Origin: Fodinibacter sp963707895
GTDB lineage: Bacteria; Actinomycetota; Actinomycetes; Actinomycetales; Dermatophilaceae
Reading direction: 5' to 3'
Assembly: GCA_963707895.1 (NCBI GenBank)
Contig: CAVPRS010000001.1
Location: forward strand, 62,001-126,000
DNA: 64,000 nt
Positions 8,336 through 15,862 of the stretch are shown here, in pieces. Under the pieces are notes generated by a model. It saw nothing but the letters and a program-made list of their open reading frames with translations, did not search any database and was not told where the DNA came from. The number at the start of each line of letters is the position of its first letter. Within the stretch, counting starts at the first letter, position 1. The position numbers were made by a program, and so were the translations under genes.

Positions 8336-10387
8336 ATGACCCCTCCCGGCACCGACATGGCCGAGCGCTACGAGCGCGCCCGGGCGATGTTCGAGCACGG
8401 TGAGTACCAGGCCGCGGCCGAGGCGCTCGCCACCCTCGTCGACGAGAGCGCGTTCGAGCCCCCGCTGCACGGCACCACCGAGCTGCGGCTCCTGCTCGCC
8501 CGGTCCTACTACCACTCGGCGCAGCTGGGGCGGGCGGAGCGGGTGACCCGCGCGATCCTCGCCGACGTGCCGGACGAGGCCTACGCCAACCTGCTCCTCG
8601 GGCGCACCCTGCAGCGGCAGGGCCGGCAGGCCGAGGCCAAGCCGCACCTCGCGATGGCCGAGCTGCTCGGCGGCTACGCCGTCACCGGGCGACTGCCGCG
8701 TGACGACGCGGCCGGCGGTGCCGGCGGCGGTGCGGACAGTGCCGGCACGCGCCGGCGGCACCGACGAGCGCGGATGAGCGACTACGGTCACGAGCTCGAG
8801 TTCGGGCTGTTCCCCTCGCCGGATGCCGCGCGCGCCCACCAGGTGCTCGAGCTCGCGGCCGTGGCGGAGGTCAGTGGCCTCGACCTGGTCACGGTGCAGG
8901 ACCACCCCTACCAGGCCCGTCACCTCGACGCCTGGACGCTGCTCTCGGTGATCGCCGCGCGCACCTCGACGCTGCGGGTGGCCCCCAACGTGGCGAACCT
9001 TCCCTTGCGCAACCCGGTCGTGCTGGCCGGGTCGGTGGCGTCGCTCGACCTGCTCAGCGGCGGCCGGGTCGAGCTGGGCATCGGCGCGGGGGGGTTCTTC
9101 GACCCGGTCGTGGCGGCCGGCGGCGTCCGGCTCTCACCGGGTGAGGCGGTCGACGCGCTCGAGGAGGCCATCGGCATCATCCGGGCGATGTGGGTCGGCC
9201 GCGGCAGTGTTCGGGTCGAGGGCGTGCACCATCGCGCGCTCGGGGTGCACTCGGGGCCGGCTCCCGCGCACCCGGTGGGCATCTGGGTCGGCGCCTACAA
9301 GCCACGGATGCTGCGCCTCACCGGCCGGCTCGCCGACGGGTGGCTGCCCAGCGCCGGCTACGCCGGGCCGGAGGTCCTCGGCGAGATGAACGCCCGCATC
9401 GACGAGGCAGCGGCGGCCGCCGGGCGAGCGCCCGAGGCCGTGCGACGGCTCTACAACGTGTCGGGCACCTTCGCGGGCTCGGGCGGCTCCGGCTTCCTCC
9501 AGGGCCGGCCGACCGACTGGGCCGAGCGCCTCGCCGAGCTGACCCTGGAGCACGGGATGGCGACGTACATCCTGGCGACCGACGACGTCGACGACGTCCG
9601 ACGCTTCGGGGAGGAGGTCGCACCCCTGGTGCGCGACCTCGTGGCCACCGAGCGAGGGCGTCGCGCTGCCGGCGAGGCGGACGCCGACGGACCGGCCTCC
9701 GTGCCGGCCCAGCCAGAGCGTGTCGAGACGCGTGTCGTCGAGAATGCTTCTCCGGCAACCGAGTCGCAGGTGAAGGGACCCGTCGTCACGCCGACGCCCG
9801 ACGACGGGAGCCGGCTCACCGGCATCCTGCCGTGGGACGAGGCCGGCCGGCCGACCTACCCGGTGGGCCCCGACCCCGCCGCGCAGGCGGGCTACCGACC
9901 CGCCCAGCTCGCCGTGCCGCAGCACCTCAAGGACGTGCACGACCACCTGCGCAGCGAGCTCGCCCAGGTGCGCGACATCGTGGCGCAGGTGGTGAGCGGG
10001 CACCGCGACGTGGGGCAGGCGCGGTCGGCCGTCAACGCGATGACGATGCGGCAGAACAACTGGACCCTCGGTGCCTACTGCGAGTCGTACTGCCGGGTGG
10101 TCACCACCCACCACACCCTCGAGGACACCGGGATCTTCCCGCACCTGCGGGCCACCGACCCCGACGCGGTGCCGATCATCGACCGGCTCGAGGAGGAGCA
10201 CGAGGTGATCCACGACGTGCTCGACGACGTCGACCGGGCGCTCGTGGCGCTGGTGGCCGACGAGGCGGGAGGGCTGGAGCGGCTGCAGCACGTCGTCGAC
10301 CTGCTCACCGACACGCTGTTGTCACACCTGGCCTACGAGGAGCGCGAGCTGCTGCACCCGCTGGCGCGGCACGGCTTCTACCGCTGA
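8336..10387 (+). CDS. Three-part fusion: TPR-like region, LLM oxidoreductase, hemerythrin HHE domain
   Basis: Residues ~1-110 are a tetratricopeptide-like unit (ARAMFEHGEYQAAAEALATLV, ANLLLGRTLQRQGRQAEAKP). A Gly/Arg linker follows. From ~147 (MSDYGHELEFGLFPSP) an LLM flavin/F420 oxidoreductase barrel runs to ~445 (HPYQARHLDAWTLLS, GRVELGIGAGGFFDPV). Residues ~535-680 are a hemerythrin HHE domain with spaced ligands (DVHDHL, TTHHTLEDTGIF, EEEHEVIHDVL, SHLAYEERELL). LLM-HHE pairing is known in actinobacteria; the N-terminal part is normally a separate small gene. An ATGA at 8774 starts the LLM part, so two genes joined by a lost frame boundary is an alternative. GTG 8327 is another possible start. 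Confidence 0.72.
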   Translation: MTPPGTDMAERYERARAMFEHGEYQAAAEALATLVDESAFEPPLHGTTELRLLLARSYYHSAQLGRAERVTRAILADVPDEAYANLLLGRTLQRQGRQAEAKPHLAMAELLGGYAVTGRLPRDDAAGGAGGGADSAGTRRRHRRARMSDYGHELEFGLFPSPDAARAHQVLELAAVAEVSGLDLVTVQDHPYQARHLDAWTLLSVIAARTSTLRVAPNVANLPLRNPVVLAGSVASLDLLSGGRVELGIGAGGFFDPVVAAGGVRLSPGEAVDALEEAIGIIRAMWVGRGSVRVEGVHHRALGVHSGPAPAHPVGIWVGAYKPRMLRLTGRLADGWLPSAGYAGPEVLGEMNARIDEAAAAAGRAPEAVRRLYNVSGTFAGSGGSGFLQGRPTDWAERLAELTLEHGMATYILATDDVDDVRRFGEEVAPLVRDLVATERGRRAAGEADADGPASVPAQPERVETRVVENASPATESQVKGPVVTPTPDDGSRLTGILPWDEAGRPTYPVGPDPAAQAGYRPAQLAVPQHLKDVHDHLRSELAQVRDIVAQVVSGHRDVGQARSAVNAMTMRQNNWTLGAYCESYCRVVTTHHTLEDTGIFPHLRATDPDAVPIIDRLEEEHEVIHDVLDDVDRALVALVADEAGGLERLQHVVDLLTDTLLSHLAYEERELLHPLARHGFYR

Positions 10388-11544
10388 GGGTCGCCTGAGG
10401 TGGTGGCCCGCTCCTCGAGCACGGCGAGGTCGCGCTCGGCGTAGGTGCGGTGCTGCCACTCCTCGTTGAGCACCACGAGCAGGCAGTCGCGCACCGGAAA
10501 GCTCTCGGGCGGCGGCCAGCCGGGTGCGTCGACCGGTGTGGTGTCGTCGGCGAGCGACTCGTCGGTGAGGCCGTCGACGACCTGGCGCACGGTCGCCATC
10601 CGGTCGTGCCGCAGGACCAGCGCCTCGTCGAGGGACGGACGGGCCGCACGGTCGCGCGGAGTGCCGGGGGTGTCGGGCATCTGGTCCCACGGCAGGTCCA
10701 GCGGGTGCCACGGCGCCGGGTCGCCGAGGATGGCGCGGCGCACCCAGGCGTCGGTGGCGAACGCGAGGTGGCGCAGCGTCTCGATGAACGACCACTCGCC
10801 GTCGACCGACTCGTGGAGCTGCTCGGGCGGCAGCCGTCGGGCCCGCTCGACGGTCTGCGCCCATCTCCGCTCGTTGACGTCCCAGGCCTCGCGGAAGCCG
10901 TCTGGAGTGGTGGGTCGCATCTTCGGGCGGTCGGGGTCGCGCCGGTCGAGCTCGGCCTCGACGAGTGGTGCGACGTCGACGCCGTTGATCGTCACGTCGA
11001 GGAGCTCTCCGGTGATGACGACGTGGCCGATCTCGACGCCCTTCATCTGCACGTGCTTGATGTCGACCGAGCGGAACTCGGCGCCGGTCAGGTCGACCGA
11101 CCGGAAGCTCGCCCCGGTGAGGTCGGCGTGCTCGAAGCGCGCGCCGGTGAGGTCGGCGTGCTCGAACCGACGGCCCCGGCGACCGGGGATCTCCTGCAGG
11201 GCCCACGAGTTGCCGTCGGGGTCACTGAAGTACGCGTACTTCACCCCGCCCATGTCGTCGACGCCCGACACGTCGACGCCGCGGCCGGTCAGCTCGGCCC
11301 GGGCGGCCTCGATGTCGTCGACGACGAGGTGGAGGCCGCTGACCGGGCCGGCATCCGGGGAGCCGATCCCGACGCCCACGACGACCGAGCAGCCGGAACC
11401 CGGCGGGGTCAGCTGCACGATGCGCATCCCGTTGCCGGGCTCGACGTCGTGGTCGAGGTGGAAACCCACCCGGTCGACGTAGAAGGCCTTGCTCGCGTCG
11501 ACATCCGTCGAGGGCAGCGGGATCAGCTCGAGGCGCAGGTCCAT
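10378..11544 (-). CDS. VOC - pentapeptide repeat - DinB fusion protein
   Basis: 388 residues in three parts. Residues 1-118 form a glyoxalase/VOC domain (LIPLPSTDVDASKAFYVD, LHLVVDDIEAARAEL, YAYFSDPDGNSWALQEIP). About 125-175 hold pentapeptide repeats of the A/D-D-L-T-G type (FEHADLTGARFEHADLTGA). From ~200 to the end is a DinB four-helix domain (VDGEWSFIETLRHLAFATDAW, LNEEWQHRTYAERDL) with His residues placed as metal ligands. VOC proteins and pentapeptide-DinB proteins are each common as separate genes; the union is unusual. The stop overlaps the convergent upstream fusion gene by 10 bp. Function is unknown, perhaps thiol-dependent detoxification. Confidence 0.8.
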   Translation of the reverse strand: MDLRLELIPLPSTDVDASKAFYVDRVGFHLDHDVEPGNGMRIVQLTPPGSGCSVVVGVGIGSPDAGPVSGLHLVVDDIEAARAELTGRGVDVSGVDDMGGVKYAYFSDPDGNSWALQEIPGRRGRRFEHADLTGARFEHADLTGASFRSVDLTGAEFRSVDIKHVQMKGVEIGHVVITGELLDVTINGVDVAPLVEAELDRRDPDRPKMRPTTPDGFREAWDVNERRWAQTVERARRLPPEQLHESVDGEWSFIETLRHLAFATDAWVRRAILGDPAPWHPLDLPWDQMPDTPGTPRDRAARPSLDEALVLRHDRMATVRQVVDGLTDESLADDTTPVDAPGWPPPESFPVRDCLLVVLNEEWQHRTYAERDLAVLEERATTSGDPQR

Positions 11545-11614
11545 GGCGGTCGTCTCCTCGGTGGATGGGGGGACCCCCACGGTAGGCGCCCGCACCGACG
11601 GTGAAGTTCGCACC

Positions 11615-11690
11615 GGAACCTTCACCTTCGCACCGGAACGGTTGTGGTGCGAAGGTGAAGGTCCCGGGATCGGGCGGGAAAGTTGGGACT
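11615..11690. repeat. Palindromic repeat, family C copy 1 (intergenic)
   Basis: Perfect 17-bp arms at 11618-11634 and 11646-11662 (ACCTTCACCTTCGCACC and its complement) enclose an 11-nt loop. A conserved tail (GGGATCGGGCGGGAAAGTT) runs to about 11690. The reverse complement of arm plus tail recurs at 16962-17003 with only a few differences. It lies between the VOC-DinB fusion and ogt. Confidence 0.8.
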
Positions 11691-11696
11691 CGGGGG

Positions 11697-12275
11697 TCAG
11701 GCGGCGTGGGACGCCTCGAGCGCCAGGAGGTGCTCCTTGGCGGCCGGCCCACCGGCGTACCCGCCGACACCCCCGGAGGCCGGAAGCACCCGGTGGCACG
11801 GGAGCACGATGCACAGCGGGTTCCCGCCCAGCGCCGTACCGACAGCGCGCGCCGCCCCGGCGTGGTCGACGGCGCGGGCCAGCACGGCGTACGTGGTGCG
11901 CTCGCCGTACCCGACCCGCTCCGCGAGCCCGGTGAGCACCTCGCGCTGGAACGGCGAGGCCAGGGCCAGGTCGGTCGGCACGTCGACCGACCGCGCGGCA
12001 CCCGAGAGGTATGCCGTGAGGGCGCGGCGCGCGGCATCCGTCGGGGTGGCGTGGCGAAGCACCCGTGGGCTGACACCGGCGGCGAGCCTGGTGAGCCAGC
12101 GGTCCTCGGCTGCCGTGTCGGGTGCGTAGGCGCAGGTCACCACCCGCCCGTCGGAGCGGACGGCCACGAGCAGCCGGCCGACCTCGGTGTCCTCGATCAC
12201 GTAGGAGACGTCGGTCGGCTCGAGCACGGGCGGGCCGGCGAGCGGGGGATCGAAGGTGGTGAACGGGTTGGTCAT
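11697..12275 (-). CDS. ogt: Methylated-DNA--protein-cysteine methyltransferase
   Basis: It transfers alkyl groups from O6-alkylguanine to its own cysteine, repairing DNA in a suicide reaction. The active-site motif is clear: IVLPCHRV with acceptor Cys160. The DNA-binding helix region (SPFQREVLTGLAERVGYGERTTYAVLA) and the Arg-finger segment (AARAVGTALGGNP) precede it. Length 192 aa is normal for Ogt. Its ATG overlaps the stop of the sigma-factor gene by four bases (ATGA), so the two are translationally coupled and the repair enzyme is probably made with its regulator. Confidence 0.94.
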   Translation of the reverse strand: MTNPFTTFDPPLAGPPVLEPTDVSYVIEDTEVGRLLVAVRSDGRVVTCAYAPDTAAEDRWLTRLAAGVSPRVLRHATPTDAARRALTAYLSGAARSVDVPTDLALASPFQREVLTGLAERVGYGERTTYAVLARAVDHAGAARAVGTALGGNPLCIVLPCHRVLPASGGVGGYAGGPAAKEHLLALEASHAA

Positions 12276-12748
12276 GGCTGGTCCTTGAGGTCGAGGCGGA
12301 GGCTGGCGATCGCGTCGCTCACCAGGCGGCGGCTCATGCCCGGCGAGGTGCCGAGCGCGGCCGCCACCGCGCGGTGGTCGAGGTCGCCGACGAAACGGAG
12401 CACGACGGCATCCCGCTGCCGCGCCGGCAACGCGCCGACCCGCGCCCACAGGTCGCCGTCGGGCGCCTCGGGCGGGGGCAGGGTCGGCGCCTGCGCGAGC
12501 AGCGACGGGTCCTCGTGGGGGATGGTGCGGCGGGCCGCGCGGTGGTGGTCCATCGCGCACCGGTGGGTGATCGTGAGCAGCCACGAGCGCAGGTTGCGGG
12601 CGTGGGTGAGCCGGGGGTACGCGGCCAGCGCCTGGGTCCACGCCTGCTGGGCGACGTCGTCGCCGTGACCGGGCGCGAGGGCGTGCGCGAGGCGGGCGAC
12701 GTCGCGCCAGTGCTCGTCGACGAGGAACTGGAAGGGTGGAAGGCTCAC
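12272..12748 (-). CDS. Small ECF-type sigma factor upstream of ogt
   Basis: 158 residues. Region 2 is visible as VDEHWRDVARLAHALAP through NLRSWLLTITHRCAMDHHRAARR. Region 4 is LWARVGALPARQRDAVVLRF with the helix-turn-helix DHRAVAAALGTSPGMSRRLV. The GTG at 12748 is chosen: homology starts directly after it and a TACCGT box lies ~8 nt upstream. No anti-sigma gene is adjacent. The four-base overlap with ogt suggests it may control or sense DNA alkylation, but that is inference from position only. Confidence 0.82.
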   Translation of the reverse strand: MSLPPFQFLVDEHWRDVARLAHALAPGHGDDVAQQAWTQALAAYPRLTHARNLRSWLLTITHRCAMDHHRAARRTIPHEDPSLLAQAPTLPPPEAPDGDLWARVGALPARQRDAVVLRFVGDLDHRAVAAALGTSPGMSRRLVSDAIASLRLDLKDQP

Positions 12749-12791
12749 GATGATCCAACGGTAGGGGGCCCGGACGTGTGAGGATTCTGCT

Positions 12792-13643
12792 GTGGACGTC
12801 GTGAAGCGGGCGTGGCTGCCCGGGGAACCGGTGCCGCCCCAGCGATCCGGCCCGCTCGTCATCGCCCACCGGGGGGCCAGCGACGAGGAGCCCGAACACA
12901 CCCTGCGCGCCTACCGCAAGGCGTTCGAGCACGGCGCCGACGGGGTCGAGTGCGACGTGCGGCTCACCGCCGACCACCACCTGGTCTGCGTGCACGACCG
13001 GCGGGTCGAGCGCACCTCCGACGGCGAGGGGGTCGTGTCGTCGCTGGAGCTGGCCCGGCTCGAGGCGTTCGACTGGGCCTCGTGGAAGACCGCCGACCGT
13101 CCCGGCGACACGGAGTCGCCCGAGAGCGACCCCGAGCGCGGCCACCTGCTCACCCTGCGCCGGCTGCTCGACACCCTGGTCGACACCCGCCAGGAGGTGG
13201 TCACCCTCATCGAGACCAAGCACCCCACCCGGCACGGCAACGACGTCGAGAACACCCTCGTGCAGGTGCTGCGCATGTTCGACCTCGACAACGGCGACCG
13301 GCCGGGGCGCCCGCACGTGCGGATGATGTCCTTCTCCAACCGCGCGCTGCAGCGGGTCCACAAGCTCGCCCCCCGGCTGCCGCTGGTCTACCTCGTCGAT
13401 GCGACGCTGCCGGCCCTGACCTGGGACGGCAGCCTGCCCAAGAACGTCGGCGCCGTCGGGCTCGACGTGCGGATGCTGCGCCGCCCCAAGGTCGTCCAGG
13501 CCTACCAGCGGCGTGGCCACCAGGTGTACGTCTGGACCGTCGACCACCACGACGAGGTCGACCGCTGCATCGAGCTGGGGGTCGACGTCATCATCACCAA
13601 CCGTCCCGGCCACGTCCTTCGCCAGGTGCAGCGTTCCGGCTAG
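12792..13643 (+). CDS. Glycerophosphodiester phosphodiesterase
   Basis: The GDPD TIM barrel is recognisable. The catalytic AHRG (His26, Arg27) is followed by PEHT with Glu35, then ECDV (Glu53, Asp55) and VHD (His68), which together form the metal site and acid/base pair. TVDHHDEVDRCIELGVDVIITNRP closes the barrel. 283 residues, no signal peptide, so probably cytoplasmic hydrolysis of deacylated phospholipids to glycerol-3-phosphate and alcohol. GTG start, divergent from the sigma-ogt pair with only 43 nt between. Confidence 0.9.
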   Translation: MDVVKRAWLPGEPVPPQRSGPLVIAHRGASDEEPEHTLRAYRKAFEHGADGVECDVRLTADHHLVCVHDRRVERTSDGEGVVSSLELARLEAFDWASWKTADRPGDTESPESDPERGHLLTLRRLLDTLVDTRQEVVTLIETKHPTRHGNDVENTLVQVLRMFDLDNGDRPGRPHVRMMSFSNRALQRVHKLAPRLPLVYLVDATLPALTWDGSLPKNVGAVGLDVRMLRRPKVVQAYQRRGHQVYVWTVDHHDEVDRCIELGVDVIITNRPGHVLRQVQRSG

Positions 13644-13646
13644 GTT
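13641..13646 (+). promoter_or_regulatory. -10 box of a leaderless promoter (TAGGTT)
   Basis: TAGGTT ends 7 nt before the GTG of the anti-sigma-like gene and overlaps the GDPD stop codon. Confidence 0.45.
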
Positions 13647-13653
13647 TGGCCGC

Positions 13654-14175
13654 GTGACCTCCAACTTCGACCACGACGACAGCCAGGACGACGACGAGAC
13701 CGTCGGCACCGGCCGCACCGGCGAGACCGGCCTGGTCGTCACCGAGAGTCCCGGGCCCGGCGTCGACAGCATCATCTGCACGCTGCGGGCCCCCCACGAA
13801 CCCGCCTCGGTCGGCAAGGTGCGCCGCGAGGTGGTCAACGACCTGCAGACCCGCGACCTGCCCGAGCAGCTGGTCGACGAGGCCGAGATGGTCGCCTCCG
13901 AGCTGCTGACCAACGCGGTCCGGCACGCCCGCCCGCTGTCCGACGGCACGATCCGGGTGCGCTGGAAGATCCGCGGCGACGTCGTCGAGGTCGAGGTCAC
14001 CGACGGCGGCGGCGAGAGCATCCCCCGCCCGGCCCCGCGCACCGTGTGGCTGTCGTCGGGTCGCGGGCTGCGCATCGTCCGCTCGATCGCGCACGAGTGG
14101 GGCGTCACCGAGGACCGCACCGGCAACGTCGTCTGGGCGACCCTCGGTGGCCCCAGCCGCCGCCGGGCCACCTGA
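13654..14175 (+). CDS. Anti-sigma-type ATP-binding protein (HATPase_c_2)
   Basis: 173 residues. An acidic unstructured N-terminus of ~35 residues is followed by a GHKL ATPase fold: N box ELLTNAVRHAR, G1 box VTDGGG and G2-like SGRGLRIVRSIAHEWG. This matches the SpoIIAB/RsbW-like single-domain serine kinases of actinobacteria that bind sigma factors or their antagonists. No partner gene is adjacent. The GTG start is 10 nt after the GDPD stop and is supported by a TAGGTT box just upstream. Confidence 0.85.
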   Translation: MTSNFDHDDSQDDDETVGTGRTGETGLVVTESPGPGVDSIICTLRAPHEPASVGKVRREVVNDLQTRDLPEQLVDEAEMVASELLTNAVRHARPLSDGTIRVRWKIRGDVVEVEVTDGGGESIPRPAPRTVWLSSGRGLRIVRSIAHEWGVTEDRTGNVVWATLGGPSRRRAT

Positions 14176-14186
14176 CCCCACCCCGT

Positions 14187-14192
14187 TAGGGT
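14187..14192 (+). promoter_or_regulatory. -10 box of a leaderless promoter (TAGGGT)
   Basis: TAGGGT ends 6 nt before the ATG of the DUF5926 gene. Confidence 0.5.
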
Positions 14193-14198
14193 GCTCGC

Positions 14199-15089
14199 AT
14201 GGGCAAGGCATCACGACGTCAGCGCGGCACCGACACCGCACCCCGGCAGTCCCGACCGCGGCCGGCGCCGTTCGAGCGGCGGCCCTTCGAGGGGCTCACG
14301 GGTGAGACCGACTGGGTCGCCCTGCGCGAGATCCTCCCGGCCGCCACCGCGGTCGTCACCGTGCGCCCCGAGCACGTGCCCGACGGTGCCCCGGCCGAGG
14401 TGACCGTCGCGACCGTGCTGCCGATGGCGTGGCCCGGGCTGCACCGCACCGACGGCACCGTGCTCATCGGCACCCAGTCCGGCAACGCCAGCGGCGACGC
14501 CTCCCGCGACCTCGCCGGGCAGCTGCTCGCTGCGTTGGCTGCGGAGCCCGGTCACCCGGTGCTCACCACCGAGCAGGTCACCGCCGACAGCCCGCGCCTG
14601 CAGGACGTCCTCACCGACGACGGCGCCTTCGAGGTCACCGTGCACGAGGGGTTCGACTTCTGGGTCGAGGGCCAGGAGCTCGAGGGCGACGCCGCCGAGT
14701 CGCTCGAGCGCGCCAACTCCAGCGTGGTGCCGACCGCGCGGATGTCGGCGCTCCCGTCGGCCTACTGGGTGCGCATCGGGGAGCGGGCCCACATCCGCCT
14801 CGTGCTTCCCGACGACGAGGACGCCGCCACCGACGCACTCTCCCGCCTGCACGCGGCCGGCGACGACGCCCTCGGTGGCGACACCCGGCTGCTCGGCGCC
14901 TTCCGGGCCTGCGGCCTGCTCGTGCCGGTGTGGGACCTCGACCCAGAGCTCGAGCCCGCCGACCACGAGGCCGAGCTCGCCGCCTGGGGCGAGCGCTACG
15001 CGGTGGCCCTGGCGTCCGACGCCGCACTGACCGCAGAGGAGCGCCGCGCCCGCTCGGGCCTGCTGAGCCGCCAGGTCACCCTCCGCTGA
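14199..15089 (+). CDS. DUF5926 family protein
   Basis: 296 residues, soluble. The start (MGKASRRQRG) and motifs TDWVALREILPAATAVV, VHEGFDFWVEG and GDTRLLGAFRACGLLVPVWDL are those of DUF5926, an actinobacterial family of unknown function usually found near glycosyltransferase and GDPD genes, as here. The basic N-terminal tail may bind nucleic acid, but that is speculation. A glycosyltransferase starts 28 nt downstream on the same strand. Confidence 0.85.
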   Translation: MGKASRRQRGTDTAPRQSRPRPAPFERRPFEGLTGETDWVALREILPAATAVVTVRPEHVPDGAPAEVTVATVLPMAWPGLHRTDGTVLIGTQSGNASGDASRDLAGQLLAALAAEPGHPVLTTEQVTADSPRLQDVLTDDGAFEVTVHEGFDFWVEGQELEGDAAESLERANSSVVPTARMSALPSAYWVRIGERAHIRLVLPDDEDAATDALSRLHAAGDDALGGDTRLLGAFRACGLLVPVWDLDPELEPADHEAELAAWGERYAVALASDAALTAEERRARSGLLSRQVTLR

Positions 15090-15117
15090 TGTCCCGGTCC
15101 CGGGTGGGTGGTTGCCG

Positions 15118-15862
15118 ATGAGCGCGCTCGCAGCGCGCGTGGCCGCCGTCGTCCCGTGCAAGGACGAGGTGGAGCGCATCGCGGCGACCGTCGCCGCGGT
15201 CTCGTCGCTGCCGCAGGTCGCGCGCGTGGTGGTCGTCGACGACGGCTCGACCGACGGCACCGCCGATGCCGCCCGCGCGGCCGGGGCCGACGTCGTGCGC
15301 CACGAGCGCAACCGCGGCAAGGCGGCCGCGCTCGAGACCGGCGTGCGCCGGGTGCGCGAGCTCGAGCGGGCGGATGCCGCGGCCGACCCCGCCGCCGCGT
15401 GGCACGCCGCCCTCCTCTTCGTCGACGGCGACCTCCAGGACACCGCCACCAACCTCGGCGTGCTCACCGCGGCCGTGCTCGACGGCACCGCCGACATGAC
15501 CATCGCCACCCTCCCCGCACAGATCACCGCCGGTGGAGGCCGCGGCCTGGTCGTCGGCCTGGCCAGGAGGGGCATCGAGCACCTCACCGGTTTCCGTGCC
15601 GTTCAACCGCTTTCGGGCATGCGCTGCCTGAGCCCGTTGGCGTATCGACGCGGGCAGCCCGCTCGCACGCGGCTGGGGTGTCGAGACGGCCCTGACCGTC
15701 GACGTGCTGCGCGCGGGGCTCACCGTGCTCGAGGTGCCCTGCGAGCTGCAGCACCGGGTCAGCGGGAGGAACTGGCGCGGCCAGGTGCACCGGGCGGCCC
15801 AGTACCGCGACGTCTGGCTCGCGCTGGTGCGGCGCGGCTGGCGGCCGTGGCACCGGGGCTGA
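15118..15862 (+). pseudogene. Family 2 glycosyltransferase, interrupted by a frameshift
   Basis: A GT-A fold begins at once (AAVVPCKDEVERIAATVAAV). VVVVDDGSTDGTAD is the nucleotide-sugar site and LLFVDGDLQD carries the DxD-like acidic pair. The acceptor region (IEHLTGFRAVQPLSGMRCLS) is intact. At about base 15648 the frame shifts by +1; the expected C-terminus (GSPLARGWGVETALTVDVL, ... QYRDVWLALVRRGW) continues in the next frame to the TGA at 15860-15862. Rejoined length is ~247 aa. The ATG at 15118 is preferred; TTG 15112 is possible. Probably transfers a sugar to polyprenyl phosphate or an envelope lipid. Decay or sequencing error. Confidence 0.82.

Noticed and set aside
11697..14171. A very long open frame (over 800 codons) on the minus strand across ogt, the sigma factor, GDPD and anti-sigma genes
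   Set aside because: Only its last ~190 codons are the real ogt gene; the rest is antisense to well-recognised genes and exists because stop codons are rare in very GC-rich DNA.
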